From NCBI RefSeq assembly GCF_021227995.1, contig NZ_CP089301.1, forward strand, positions 5,580,001-5,644,000: a stretch of 64,000 bases of DNA, given 5' to 3'. The translations under genes were made by a program, and so were the position numbers. Position 1 is the first letter of the stretch; every line of letters begins with the position of its first letter. This document shows, piece by piece, positions 26,960 to 35,301 of the stretch. This DNA comes from Novosphingobium kaempferiae. Lineage in GTDB: Bacteria; Pseudomonadota; Alphaproteobacteria; Sphingomonadales; Sphingomonadaceae. The notes beneath the pieces are model-generated. The model did not search any database, was not told the DNA's origin, and saw only the letters and a program-made list of their open reading frames with translations.

Positions 26960-29900
26960 ATGCTTTCCTGCGCCCGCCTGATCCCGGTATCGCTGGCGCT
27001 CGTCGCCGGCGCCGCCCTCGCCTGCGTGCCTGCGCACGCGCGCGAGCGCGGGTTCGACGTTCCGGCCGGCCCGGCCGCATCCGCCATCCGCGTCTTCTCG
27101 CGGCAGGCCGACATCCAGATCCTCGTCGGTGGCGATGCGGTGAAGGGCCGGACGACATCGGGCGTGCGCGGGCGCGCGCCGGTGCGTGCCGCCCTCGAAC
27201 GCCTGCTCGCCGGGTCGGGCCTCACCCTGGTCTCCTTCGACGGCAGCGTCGCGGTTCTGGGCGTCGCGCCGGAGCGGCACATCCACCCGCCGGTCGTCGA
27301 GGCGCCCGTACCGATCGTCGTCACCGGATCGCACATTCCGCAGACGCCGGGCCGTTCGGCCATGCCCCTGCAGGTCATCGACATGGACGAGGCGCTCCGT
27401 TTCGGCCGCACCACCGCCTACGATGTGCTGACCCGCGAATCCTCGGTCGCCGCCGGGATCGGGCTCGGCAACGCCTTCGGGCAGGGCTGGGACGCGGGCG
27501 TCTCCTCGGTGTCGCTGCGCGGCCTCGGCACCAACCGCAGCCTGACGCTGATCGACGGGATGCGCCGCGTGTCCGGGTCGGCGCGGTCGTCCGCAGTAGA
27601 CATCACGATGGTCCCGACCGCCATGATCGAGCGGATGGAGATCATCACCGGCGGCGCCACCGCGATCTACGGCGCGGATGCCGTGACCGGCGCCGTAAAC
27701 ATCGTGACGAAGAAGCAGGTCGAGGGCCTGAACCTGTCGGCCACGCACGGCATCTCCCAAAGCGGAGATGCCCCGGAAACCAGCATCTCTCTGTCGACGG
27801 GCACCACGTTCGCCGACCGGCGGGGATCCGTTGCGCTCGGCGCCACATATTCGCATGTCGCCGCGCTTGATTACGCCCAGCGCTACGCCACCTACATTCG
27901 CAGCATCGCCAATCCGGCGAACACGGGCGCAAACGACGGCATTCCGGACCAGATCACCATTCCGGACTTCCGGCAGATCTATTTCGACTACCGCCCCAGC
28001 TTCCACTTCAAGGGGCAGTCGTACATCGTCGATGGCGGCACTCCACGGCCCGCGCATTACGAGCAGACGTATTATCCGGGCCATTTCAGCTACGGCAACG
28101 GCGGCGACGGGCGGAATCTCCGCGATACCGACCAGCTTCGCGGCGGGCTCAATTCCTTCGCCGTCATCGGGCGTCTCGACTACGATCTGACCGACGACAT
28201 CGCATACCGCGCCTACGCCGACTTCGGAGCCTCCGACTATCGCGGCACGGCCAGCTTTCCCCGCCACCGCGACGACAGCCGGACGACCTGGTTCAACGGC
28301 GCGGGCGGTTCGGTGGCCTACCTCGACAACCCGTTTCTGCCGGACGGGCTGCGCGAATTCATGCTGGCCAACGGCCTGACCCGGCTCGATATCGAGCGGA
28401 CCTACGGCAATTTCCCGATAATGCGCGAGTATCATGACCGTCGCAGCCTGACCGTGGGGCAGAAGCTCGAAGGCAGGCTCGGCGAGGTGCTGCACTGGAG
28501 CGCCTTCCAGCAATACGGCCGCACCGTGGACAACGTGCGGACCAGCGACATACCCGTGATGTCCCACTGGCTCGCCGCGCGCGACGTCGTCAGCGATCCA
28601 TGGACCGGGCTGCCCGCCTGCCGCGATCCCGCAGCGAGGGCGGAGGGGTGCGTGCCGCACGACATATTCGGGCAGGCACCGCCCTCCGCCCAACTCGCGG
28701 CCTACGTGCTCGGCACGCGGCGGGAGCGCAGGGTCAACACCCAGGCGATCTGGGGCCTCGACCTCGCCGGTGCGCCGATGCAGCTGCCATACGGCCCCAT
28801 ACAGATCGTGCTGGGCTTCGAACGGCGGCGCGAGACGCTGCACACCCGCGACGATCCTCTCGCTCCTTCGGAATATACCTACGGCGGATCAGGCTATACC
28901 GTCCACCCGGACCTCGATGCCGCGTTCAGCGTCCGGGAGCTTTATGCCGAAGCCAAAGCGCCGCTGCTGCGCGATCTGCCGTTTGCGCAGAGCCTCGATC
29001 TGGAAGGAGCCTATCGCTACTCGCACTACAGCTCGGTGGGCTCTACGGGAACGTGGAAGCTGGGCGGCACCTGGACGCCGATGCGCGGCCTGATGCTGCG
29101 CACCATGCGGTCGCGTAGCGTGCGCGTGCCGAATTTCGGGGAACTCTACGAAGTGCCCGTCTCGCGCCAGACCGGCTCGATCACCGACCCGTGCGAGGCG
29201 GCGGACTATTACCAGAGCGCCACCCGGTCCGCCAATTGCCGGGCTCTCGGCATCCTCGTTCCCCTCGGCGACTTCAAGGTCGGGCCCATCATCACCACGC
29301 AGGGCAACCGCGACTTGCGCCCGGAAACATCGAACAGCCTGACCGTGGGAGCGGTGATGAGGCCCTCCTTAGTCGCCGGCCTGGAACTGACGGCGGACTA
29401 CTGGAACATCGACATCCGCGATGCCATCACGCAGTTCGATTACACCACCATCCTGAACCTCTGCGTCGATCTGCCCAGCATCGAAAATCCGTTCTGCGAC
29501 GCCGTCACACGCAACCCGTCCGATGGGCGGGTCACCGCGATATCGACAAGCCAGATCAACGCGGCCCGGCTGACCGCCCGCGGGATCGACTTCGGCGCCG
29601 CCTATCGGCGCAGGCTCGGGTCCGGGCAGGTCGAGTTGCAGGTGAACGGCACCTACCTGCTGCGGCATATGGTTGAGAGCACGCCGGGCGTCGACACGGG
29701 CGACGTGCGCTACGACGGCGACTGGGAACATCCCCGCCTGCAAGCTACGGCTCAGGCAGCCTGGAGCACCGACCGTTTCAGCGCCGCCGCAAGCCTGCGC
29801 TTCATCGGAACAAGCCGCTACGAGATCAACGCGGAATCCGATGAAGTCTTCGATCGCAATTCGATACCGGCTCACATCTATGCCGATCTGTCATTCGCCT

Positions 29901-30049
29901 ATCGTTTCGACGGGAACATGACTGCCTCGTTCGGCATCCGCAACATCACCGATGCCAGGCCGCCGATGATTTACCCGGTGTACAAGGACACCACGATCTA
30001 CGATCAGGTAGGACGCTACTTTCTCACCACCATCACCATCCGGCGCTGA
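26960..30049 (+). CDS. STN-domain TonB-dependent transducer receptor (FecA type)
   Basis: 1029 residues. Signal peptide (LIPVSLALVAGAALACVPAHA), then a secretin/TonB STN signalling domain at about residues 33-110 (FDVPAGPAASAIRVFSRQAD, ALERLLAGSGLTLVSFDGSVAVLG), a TonB box (VPIVVTGSHI), a plug (LTRESSVAAGIG, VSLRGLGTNRSLTLIDGMRRV, GGATAIYGADAVTGAVNIVTKK) and a barrel ending YFLTTITIRR. The STN domain contacts FecR in the periplasm. It starts 23 bp after the fecR-like gene, completing the signalling operon. Plug and barrel resemble the receptors for large organic ligands rather than ferric citrate itself. Confidence 0.93.
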   Translation: MLSCARLIPVSLALVAGAALACVPAHARERGFDVPAGPAASAIRVFSRQADIQILVGGDAVKGRTTSGVRGRAPVRAALERLLAGSGLTLVSFDGSVAVLGVAPERHIHPPVVEAPVPIVVTGSHIPQTPGRSAMPLQVIDMDEALRFGRTTAYDVLTRESSVAAGIGLGNAFGQGWDAGVSSVSLRGLGTNRSLTLIDGMRRVSGSARSSAVDITMVPTAMIERMEIITGGATAIYGADAVTGAVNIVTKKQVEGLNLSATHGISQSGDAPETSISLSTGTTFADRRGSVALGATYSHVAALDYAQRYATYIRSIANPANTGANDGIPDQITIPDFRQIYFDYRPSFHFKGQSYIVDGGTPRPAHYEQTYYPGHFSYGNGGDGRNLRDTDQLRGGLNSFAVIGRLDYDLTDDIAYRAYADFGASDYRGTASFPRHRDDSRTTWFNGAGGSVAYLDNPFLPDGLREFMLANGLTRLDIERTYGNFPIMREYHDRRSLTVGQKLEGRLGEVLHWSAFQQYGRTVDNVRTSDIPVMSHWLAARDVVSDPWTGLPACRDPAARAEGCVPHDIFGQAPPSAQLAAYVLGTRRERRVNTQAIWGLDLAGAPMQLPYGPIQIVLGFERRRETLHTRDDPLAPSEYTYGGSGYTVHPDLDAAFSVRELYAEAKAPLLRDLPFAQSLDLEGAYRYSHYSSVGSTGTWKLGGTWTPMRGLMLRTMRSRSVRVPNFGELYEVPVSRQTGSITDPCEAADYYQSATRSANCRALGILVPLGDFKVGPIITTQGNRDLRPETSNSLTVGAVMRPSLVAGLELTADYWNIDIRDAITQFDYTTILNLCVDLPSIENPFCDAVTRNPSDGRVTAISTSQINAARLTARGIDFGAAYRRRLGSGQVELQVNGTYLLRHMVESTPGVDTGDVRYDGDWEHPRLQATAQAAWSTDRFSAAASLRFIGTSRYEINAESDEVFDRNSIPAHIYADLSFAYRFDGNMTASFGIRNITDARPPMIYPVYKDTTIYDQVGRYFLTTITIRR

Positions 30050-30336
30050 GCACTCGCGTTAGCAACCTTGTGATAAGCGGCGCCATGACCATCCGCCTAA
30101 GAGCGGCTTGTCGAGCGTGATCGGCAGGTCGCATGCTGGTCGAGAAAGAAGCGAATCGTCCATATCTGACAGGGTTCGAGTGTTCGCTTCGCACCAACCT
30201 TGCGCGCGGCGGGGTGAAATTCTGATAATCCCATGGCATAACTCAGGTGGCCTTACGGCCATGGGTAGAACGCTTCACAGGGAGCGGCCCATCTCGGACG
30301 CTTGGCGCCCAAATTTCGCAGCCCAAGTGCAGACCG
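30050..30336. other. Intergenic stretch, no credible gene
   Basis: Between the FecA-type receptor and the small minus-strand ORF I see no convincing gene on either strand; open frames here have no family resemblance. It contains the third, inverted copy of the 52-bp element near its right end. Confidence 0.4.
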
Positions 30337-30339
30337 TCA
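30288..30339 (-). repeat. 52-bp intergenic element, copy 3 (inverted)
   Basis: Read on the minus strand it matches 8691-8742 at 38 of 52 positions without gaps, including the last 16 bases AAGCGTCCGAGATGGG apart from none mismatched in the final 12. It also matches copy 2 at a lower level. Confidence 0.5.
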
Positions 30340-30579
30340 GCTATCGCTGGGTTCGCACCGTTCAACCTTAAAAGCCAGCTCTCGTCGAACCGAATACAGG
30401 CCGTGCCCGACCTGATCGCGCTGATCCGCAACACTGTCGCTCTCTCCCTGCATCCTGACGCGCCCGCTGCACGGCAATTGGCCTAAAGGAACACCCGAAA
30501 CATTTGACCACGCCCGCTCGGATACAAACAGAACGAGCGCACCCAGCAGGGTCAGCGCGCTGACAAGGGCCGGGCTCAA
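30337..30579 (-). pseudogene. Possible SLC13-type transporter remnant
   Basis: An 80-codon frame whose TTG start overlaps the stop of the DUF389 gene by four bases (TTGA), with GGAG about 14 bases upstream. The first ~25 residues (SPALVSALTLLGALVLFVSER) look like the first membrane helix of SLC13-type permeases; the rest is unrelated low-complexity sequence. It may be the 5' stump of a lost transporter gene or a chance frame. Identification is tentative. Confidence 0.3.
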
Positions 30580-32150
30580 GGTTGTTCCCCATCTCCTTCG
30601 ACTTCTCGCAGAGCAAACCGGCTTCCAGCGGTCGGAGCGGGCACGGCTTCGACACCATTCTCTCGCAGAAGATCAGCGATGGTGATAGCCCGTCGCTGGG
30701 TCAAAGAGGCCGTCTGTGGTGCCTCCTCCGGCAGCCCCGGAACACCAAGCGCGCGCACATTCCAGCGCTTCGCCGCCCATGCCGTCACAAGAACTGCTTC
30801 GCGCGCGGGAAGGTCGAGTGCATCCTGAGAACCGACGAAGCCGATCAATGGGTATGCCATCTGTGGCGGGGTGAGCACCACGTCCCATCCATCCGCCTGA
30901 GCAGCAGCCCGGCGCTCCAGGGTGCGGTATGTGGCGAGGGTCGCCCCGGGAAGCGGCGTCGCGCTTGCCATTGCCCGATGATGATCGCGGTCGATCGTGA
31001 CGCTGTCGGCAGATATGCCAGCCGTCAGGGCGAGCATCTGCGACAAGCTCGCGATGCGCAGGGTCTCGATGGCGGCAGCCTCGCCCGCCTGCCGGATTTC
31101 CTCGCGCTGGGCCTCGATTGGGCCGGCCCCTGCCTCGAGCAGGACCTGGTCCAAACGCAGCCTGATCGGCTGACCCAGTCTTGCGGTGAGATCATCCTGC
31201 AAAGCTGCGATACGCTTCATCCTGCCGCGCGGCGTTATGACGACGGCCCGAACCACCGCCGGCTGTGCGTCGAAGTCGATGTCGAGTTGAGTAACCCGAG
31301 CATCGGAACCAAATCGTTCGGAGAGGAAGGACCGGGTCTGGTTCAGCGTCACCGCTTCGCCGGCAATCTGCTTGAGGGAAATGCCAAGCGGAATGGCCAT
31401 TGCGACGAAAACGAAGAGCAGAACGAAGGTCTGCGTCCACGTCTGCTGACTGGAGAGGTAGTGGCCGAAACCGTAGAACCGGGCCATTATCATCGCAGAA
31501 AGCGCGATCGTGACGAAGTTCGTGACGAACAGTGCGAAGGCGCCGCCCAGCACCGGCATGTTCCACGTCGCAAGGCCAAAGCCGACCACGGCAAGCGGGG
31601 GCATCAACGCCGTTGCGATGGCAACGCCGACGATCGTGTCACCGCGCCCACGAATGATCGCGAACGTTCCGGCAAGCGCTGCGAAGAGCGCCACGGCGAG
31701 ATCGAACAGGTTTGGTCGCGTGCGCGCGATGATCTCGCTGGTCGGCGCCTGGAGCGGCGACAGCGCAACGATCAGCGCCGTGAACAGCACCGCCGCGCTG
31801 GCACCGATCGCAAGCGCCGTCAGCGCCCGTCTCATCTCGCTGAAGTCGAACAGGGCAAGGCTGAACCCCAGCCCAAGGATCGGGCTCATCAACGGGGAGA
31901 TCAGCATGGCGCCGATCACCACCGCGGGAGAGGACAACAGGAGGCCAAGAACCGCGATGCCGGCCGACATCATCACCATAAAGGCGTAGCGAGGCGTCCA
32001 GCCACTATCCTCGACGATGCGCGCCATCACCGCTTCGTGATCGACACGCCGCACGACCGACCGGCGCCACCAGCGGTAAAGCGCGACATGCTCCAGCCTT
32101 TCCTGGATGCCGCCCTCGGGCGCCGGCGCTGCCGATTGAGATGCCGTCAT
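30576..32150 (-). CDS. DUF389 family inner-membrane protein
   Basis: 524 residues. After ~55 cytoplasmic residues (LYRWWRRSVVRRVDHEAVMARIVED) come about six membrane segments with the DUF389 signature FMVMMSAGIAVLGLLLSSPAVVIGAMLISPLMSPILGLGFSLALFD and, later, VGVAIATALMPPLAVVGFGLA. The C-terminal ~200 residues are soluble, with an OmpA-like ending (QRRAITIADLLRENGVE) that may lie in the periplasm. The function of DUF389 proteins is unknown; transport is often assumed. No coding partner; the upstream side is pseudogene debris. Confidence 0.85.
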   Translation of the reverse strand: MTASQSAAPAPEGGIQERLEHVALYRWWRRSVVRRVDHEAVMARIVEDSGWTPRYAFMVMMSAGIAVLGLLLSSPAVVIGAMLISPLMSPILGLGFSLALFDFSEMRRALTALAIGASAAVLFTALIVALSPLQAPTSEIIARTRPNLFDLAVALFAALAGTFAIIRGRGDTIVGVAIATALMPPLAVVGFGLATWNMPVLGGAFALFVTNFVTIALSAMIMARFYGFGHYLSSQQTWTQTFVLLFVFVAMAIPLGISLKQIAGEAVTLNQTRSFLSERFGSDARVTQLDIDFDAQPAVVRAVVITPRGRMKRIAALQDDLTARLGQPIRLRLDQVLLEAGAGPIEAQREEIRQAGEAAAIETLRIASLSQMLALTAGISADSVTIDRDHHRAMASATPLPGATLATYRTLERRAAAQADGWDVVLTPPQMAYPLIGFVGSQDALDLPAREAVLVTAWAAKRWNVRALGVPGLPEEAPQTASLTQRRAITIADLLRENGVEAVPAPTAGSRFALREVEGDGEQP

Positions 32151-32624
32151 TCCTGCCCCGTCCCCGTAACCTTCAAATCGTCGATGGAATAAGCACCGTC
32201 ATCGCGTGCAGTTGCAGGTGCCGAGCGACCTTACGACCATGCGATAGTCGTTCAGCGCCTGTTCGTGCTTTTCACTGCTGCGCGATACGTTCGCGGCAGC
32301 CGGTGGATAGGCCGGAAGGAAACAAGCGAGGCTATACCATGCCAGACTGTCGTGCGGCGGCGGTGTGCCAGCTCCGGCAGCTACCTAAGAGAACGAGACG
32401 CCCCAACTCGGCACCGATCCCGGTCGATAGCGCACGGTGATCGCCGCGCTCCGCCTAGCTTTGGTATCGAGGAATATCTGTGTTTGCCCCTGCCCCGCTA
32501 GGTTGCCGGGAACGAACATCAGTTTCCGCACTCGCGTGACCGGCGAGGGTGTCCGGGTGCCACAAGTTCACTCAGAATGAAGCGCACACGGGCTTCCTGG
32601 GTTGGAGACCACAACACCTGCGTG
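32151..32624. other. Non-coding stretch before pseudogene cluster
   Basis: No credible gene on either strand and no recognisable domain. It separates the start of the DUF389 gene from the truncated end of a broken transporter gene and may be degraded coding sequence. Confidence 0.35.
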
Positions 32625-33195
32625 GGTCGTTGGTGTGAGCGACACACAGAGGGTACAGAGCGAAACTGAGACCGCCGAATAGGGCACCGAACGCCATCAG
32701 CGCCGTACTTGCGCCCATCACGGCGATGGCAATGCTGGCAGCCAGCGTTCCGCCGCAGCCAATCACGATGACCTTGCGCCGATCCATGCGGTCGAACAGG
32801 CGACCGAGCGGCCATTGCAGCGCAACGCCGCCGATGATGACCACGCTCATGAACAGCGCGGTCGCCGACGGGTCCAGCCCCGAGCGCCGAGCATTACGCC
32901 GGTCAGGAATGCACCGACGATGCCGAGCGGAGAGACGGCGTAGAGTTCGCGGAAACCCAGCGACGCGCCCTCGCCCGGTGCAGGCGCGGCGATCCGGGTC
33001 AGGACTACCGGCACGGCAAGCGAGATCAGGATCGAGCCTACCAGCAGCGGCATCGTCGAACCGCCACCGCCGAGGTTCAGCGTGAACTGGCCGATCGCCA
33101 GCGGCCGCTTCCCGCGCGTTCCAGTCGCACGCTGACGAGCGTGTTCATGAACCCGCCGCCCGCCATCAGCATCGAGATGGCGTTCAGCATCGGCG
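32625..33195 (-). pseudogene. MFS transporter pseudogene, deleted and frameshifted
   Basis: Three minus-strand frames hold successive parts of one YcaD-like major-facilitator protein: MLNAISMLMAGGGFMNTLVS (about 33190-33120), then AIGQFTLNLGGGG, PLLVGSILISLAVPVVLTR and ELYAVSPLGIVGAFLTGVMLG (about 33110-32870), then MSVVIIGGVALQWPLGRLFDRMDRRKV and LSFALYPLCVAHTND (about 32850-32630). The order and spacing fit the family, but the part between the first and second fragments (several helices) is missing, at least two frameshifts are needed, and the C-terminus is cut off. It cannot make a functional carrier. Confidence 0.75.
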
Positions 33196-33210
33196 AAGTC
33201 GAACCGGGCG

Positions 33211-33612
33211 TCAGGCCGCCGCGCGTTCCGGCGCGGTTGCCACGCTTTCGACCAACGCCTTGTGCAGCACGCGCACGGCCGGATCGAAGTCCTCGACGCC
33301 GACAATGAACTGCACGTCCACGTTGCGGATCTGCTGCTGCATCGCGACCATGCCGATGCCCGCATCCGCCAGCGCCATGAGCGCGCGCGGGACGAGCTCC
33401 GGCTGGTTGACGTCGCTGCCGATCACCGAGACCATCGACACCGACTGCTCCGTCAACGCCGCACCCAGCCACTTCGCCTCAATGTCGGAAACGATCGCGG
33501 CGTCGTAGCCCTTCTCCCCCACCAGACGCCGATCGGCGCTGGAAAGGTGAAACTCCTTGTGGATGATCGCCTCGCGCGCCTTGGTCAGCACGGCAATGCG
33601 CGAAAACGTCAT
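33211..33612 (-). pseudogene. Aspartate kinase C-terminal fragment (ACT region)
   Basis: A 133-codon frame matching only the regulatory C-terminus of an aspartokinase: ADRRLVGEKGYDAAIVSDIE, then the ACT-type segment VSVIGSDVNQPELVPRALMALADAGIGMVAMQQQIRNVDVQFIV. The whole catalytic kinase domain is absent. The style recalls the aspartokinase of ectoine clusters, but no ectoine genes are here. It sits directly upstream of the broken MFS gene and downstream of other fragments, so it is best read as debris. Confidence 0.65.
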
Positions 33613-33661
33613 TTCCGAGCCTGCTTAAAATCAATGATCGGACCGCGGATCGCGGCGGGGC

Positions 33662-33796
33662 TTAACGGCGCGGCACATCCCTCGCCTCGACATAGTCGGC
33701 GCTCGTAGGGCCATAGCCGGAGATGGCGACGATGGCCGCCTCGTCGCCCGTCATGGCGAAATGGTTCGCACCGGCGGGCTCCGTATAGAAACTCAT
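33662..33796 (-). pseudogene. Cupin-domain protein C-terminal fragment
   Basis: A 44-codon piece starting at an in-frame ATG: MSFYTEPAGANHFAMTGDEA, then VAISGYGPTSADYVEARDVPR and a stop. The PAGxxHFA and SGYGPT motifs match the last third of small cupin proteins. The N-terminal barrel is missing, so it is a remnant. Confidence 0.5.
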
Positions 33797-33797
33797 T

Positions 33798-34005
33798 GCG
33801 GGCCTTGGCATTGCGTGGCTTCCGACGTTCCACAGCTATGAGGCGGTCAGGGACGGCGCGCTCGAAATCCTTGAAATTGGCGTCGATCCCGACGTGACCC
33901 CGATCAAGATCGCCTATCCGCAACGGGCCTAGGTCGTCTGCCAAGATGAGGGCACTGATCGATCATCTGAAACTGGGCTTCGGCGGCCTGCCCTATTGGG
34001 ATAGA
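33798..34005 (+). pseudogene. LysR-type regulator C-terminal fragment, frameshifted
   Basis: On the plus strand, AGLGIAWLPTFHSYEAVRDG and IKIAYPQR (33798-33932) are the end of a LysR substrate-binding domain. A stop then interrupts; the continuing C-terminus KMRALIDHLKLGFGGLPYWD is found in another frame at about 33943-34005. The helix-turn-helix part is absent. Together with the neighbouring fragments it marks a decayed region. Confidence 0.6.
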
Positions 34006-34236
34006 GGTCTGAACTTTCGGCCGGTCGCAGTTGTACAAAGGTCTGGAAGTTTTTCCAACAAATGACGGAAATCTGCGGTTCGTGAGGCATGCGGCCCCGG
34101 CGCGGTGCGTGCAGGGCTCCACACCACCCCTATATTATGGAGCAATCGCACATCTGCCTTGCCACCAGACGGCCATTCCTGCGTTCGCTGTCGCAGCATG
34201 ATTGCGTCACCGCACTCAGATGCTATCGGAGTTTAC

Positions 34237-35301
34237 GTGTCGAGAATGTTGAGATCACGTGCGTGGCGGGGCAATGCCGCGCTTCTGGCACTCGCTCTCG
34301 CATCTGCGGGTTGCGCGGGTGCAGGCAAGGACGTCGCCAGCGCACCGACGCCAGCCGGCGGAACGGAGGCAAGCGCGTCCCCGTCCGTTGCCGCGCCCGC
34401 ATGGTGGCGCGAGGCAGGCGACCCTGTACTCGCAACGCTGGTTCAGCAAGGGCTGGACATCAGCCCTGAAGTCATCTGTCGCATCGCTTCGCTTCGCCAG
34501 TACGATCACCAGACCGCCGAAGACGCCAGGCGGATCGGCGCGAGGCTCGGCCGCTTGCTGGGCGACAAAAGTGTGAAGGCCGATCCCCAGATTCGGGAAG
34601 ACAAGGTCGAGCGCGTATCGACCCGCAAGGAACGCCTCGCCCGACAGATCGCCCTCGCTTATATAGAGGTACGTCGCCTGCAGCAGGACGTCGCGCTGCG
34701 CGGCAGCTTGAGCACCCAGTACAAGGATAATGCGGAGGTCGCGCAGTTCCGGCGCGAGGCCGGGCTGGCTTCGGCGATCGACGGCTCGCTCGCGCGTTCG
34801 CAGGATGAGACGGCACAAGGCGAACTCGGCTTTGCGCAAGGACGGCTCGACGAAGCCATGGCACAGCTCGCAAGGCTGGTGGGCGAACAGCCCGACGCAC
34901 TTGCCGCCAAGCTCGGCTCACCGGGCGCCATTCCCGATCCGCCGATTGACCCTCTGTCCATTGCCCCGCCGGAAGAGCCCCGTCGTGCAGCGCTCGCCGA
35001 CACGGTGCTGCGCGAAGCGCGGCTGACGCAGGCGCTCGATGAAGCGCGCCGCACGGTCCGCGATGCCCGTGTCGCCTACCGCGAGGGAGCCGGAGCCTTC
35101 TCCACGCTTTATGTCACGGAGGCCGCCGCGCTGGGTGTCGAGCTTGCGCTGGTGGATGCGCGGGCAGGCAGGGTGACGGCCACGTTCGATCTCTGGTCCG
35201 GGAAGGACGGGGAATGGGCGCGTGAAGGCCTTGCGCCGATCGTCGCCCCCGATCCCTCGGCCACCGACCCCACGATAACGGTGACTGCGCCCTGTGACTG
35301 A
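34237..35301 (+). CDS. Short outer-membrane efflux lipoprotein (OMF-like)
   Basis: 354 residues from a GTG at 34237 with GGAG five bases upstream; ATG 34246 is nine bases further in. A lipoprotein signal (ALLALALASAGC) implies outer-membrane anchoring. The rest is long coiled helices of the outer membrane factor family: PAWWREAGDPVLATLVQQGL at the mature N-terminus and TRKERLARQIALAYIEVRRLQQD in the middle. Normal family members run to about 460 residues; this one is roughly 100 shorter and the usual N-terminal half (LxxAxxxNxD) is altered, so it may be a reduced or decaying copy. It overlaps the adaptor gene by eight bases. Confidence 0.7.
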   Translation: MSRMLRSRAWRGNAALLALALASAGCAGAGKDVASAPTPAGGTEASASPSVAAPAWWREAGDPVLATLVQQGLDISPEVICRIASLRQYDHQTAEDARRIGARLGRLLGDKSVKADPQIREDKVERVSTRKERLARQIALAYIEVRRLQQDVALRGSLSTQYKDNAEVAQFRREAGLASAIDGSLARSQDETAQGELGFAQGRLDEAMAQLARLVGEQPDALAAKLGSPGAIPDPPIDPLSIAPPEEPRRAALADTVLREARLTQALDEARRTVRDARVAYREGAGAFSTLYVTEAAALGVELALVDARAGRVTATFDLWSGKDGEWAREGLAPIVAPDPSATDPTITVTAPCD

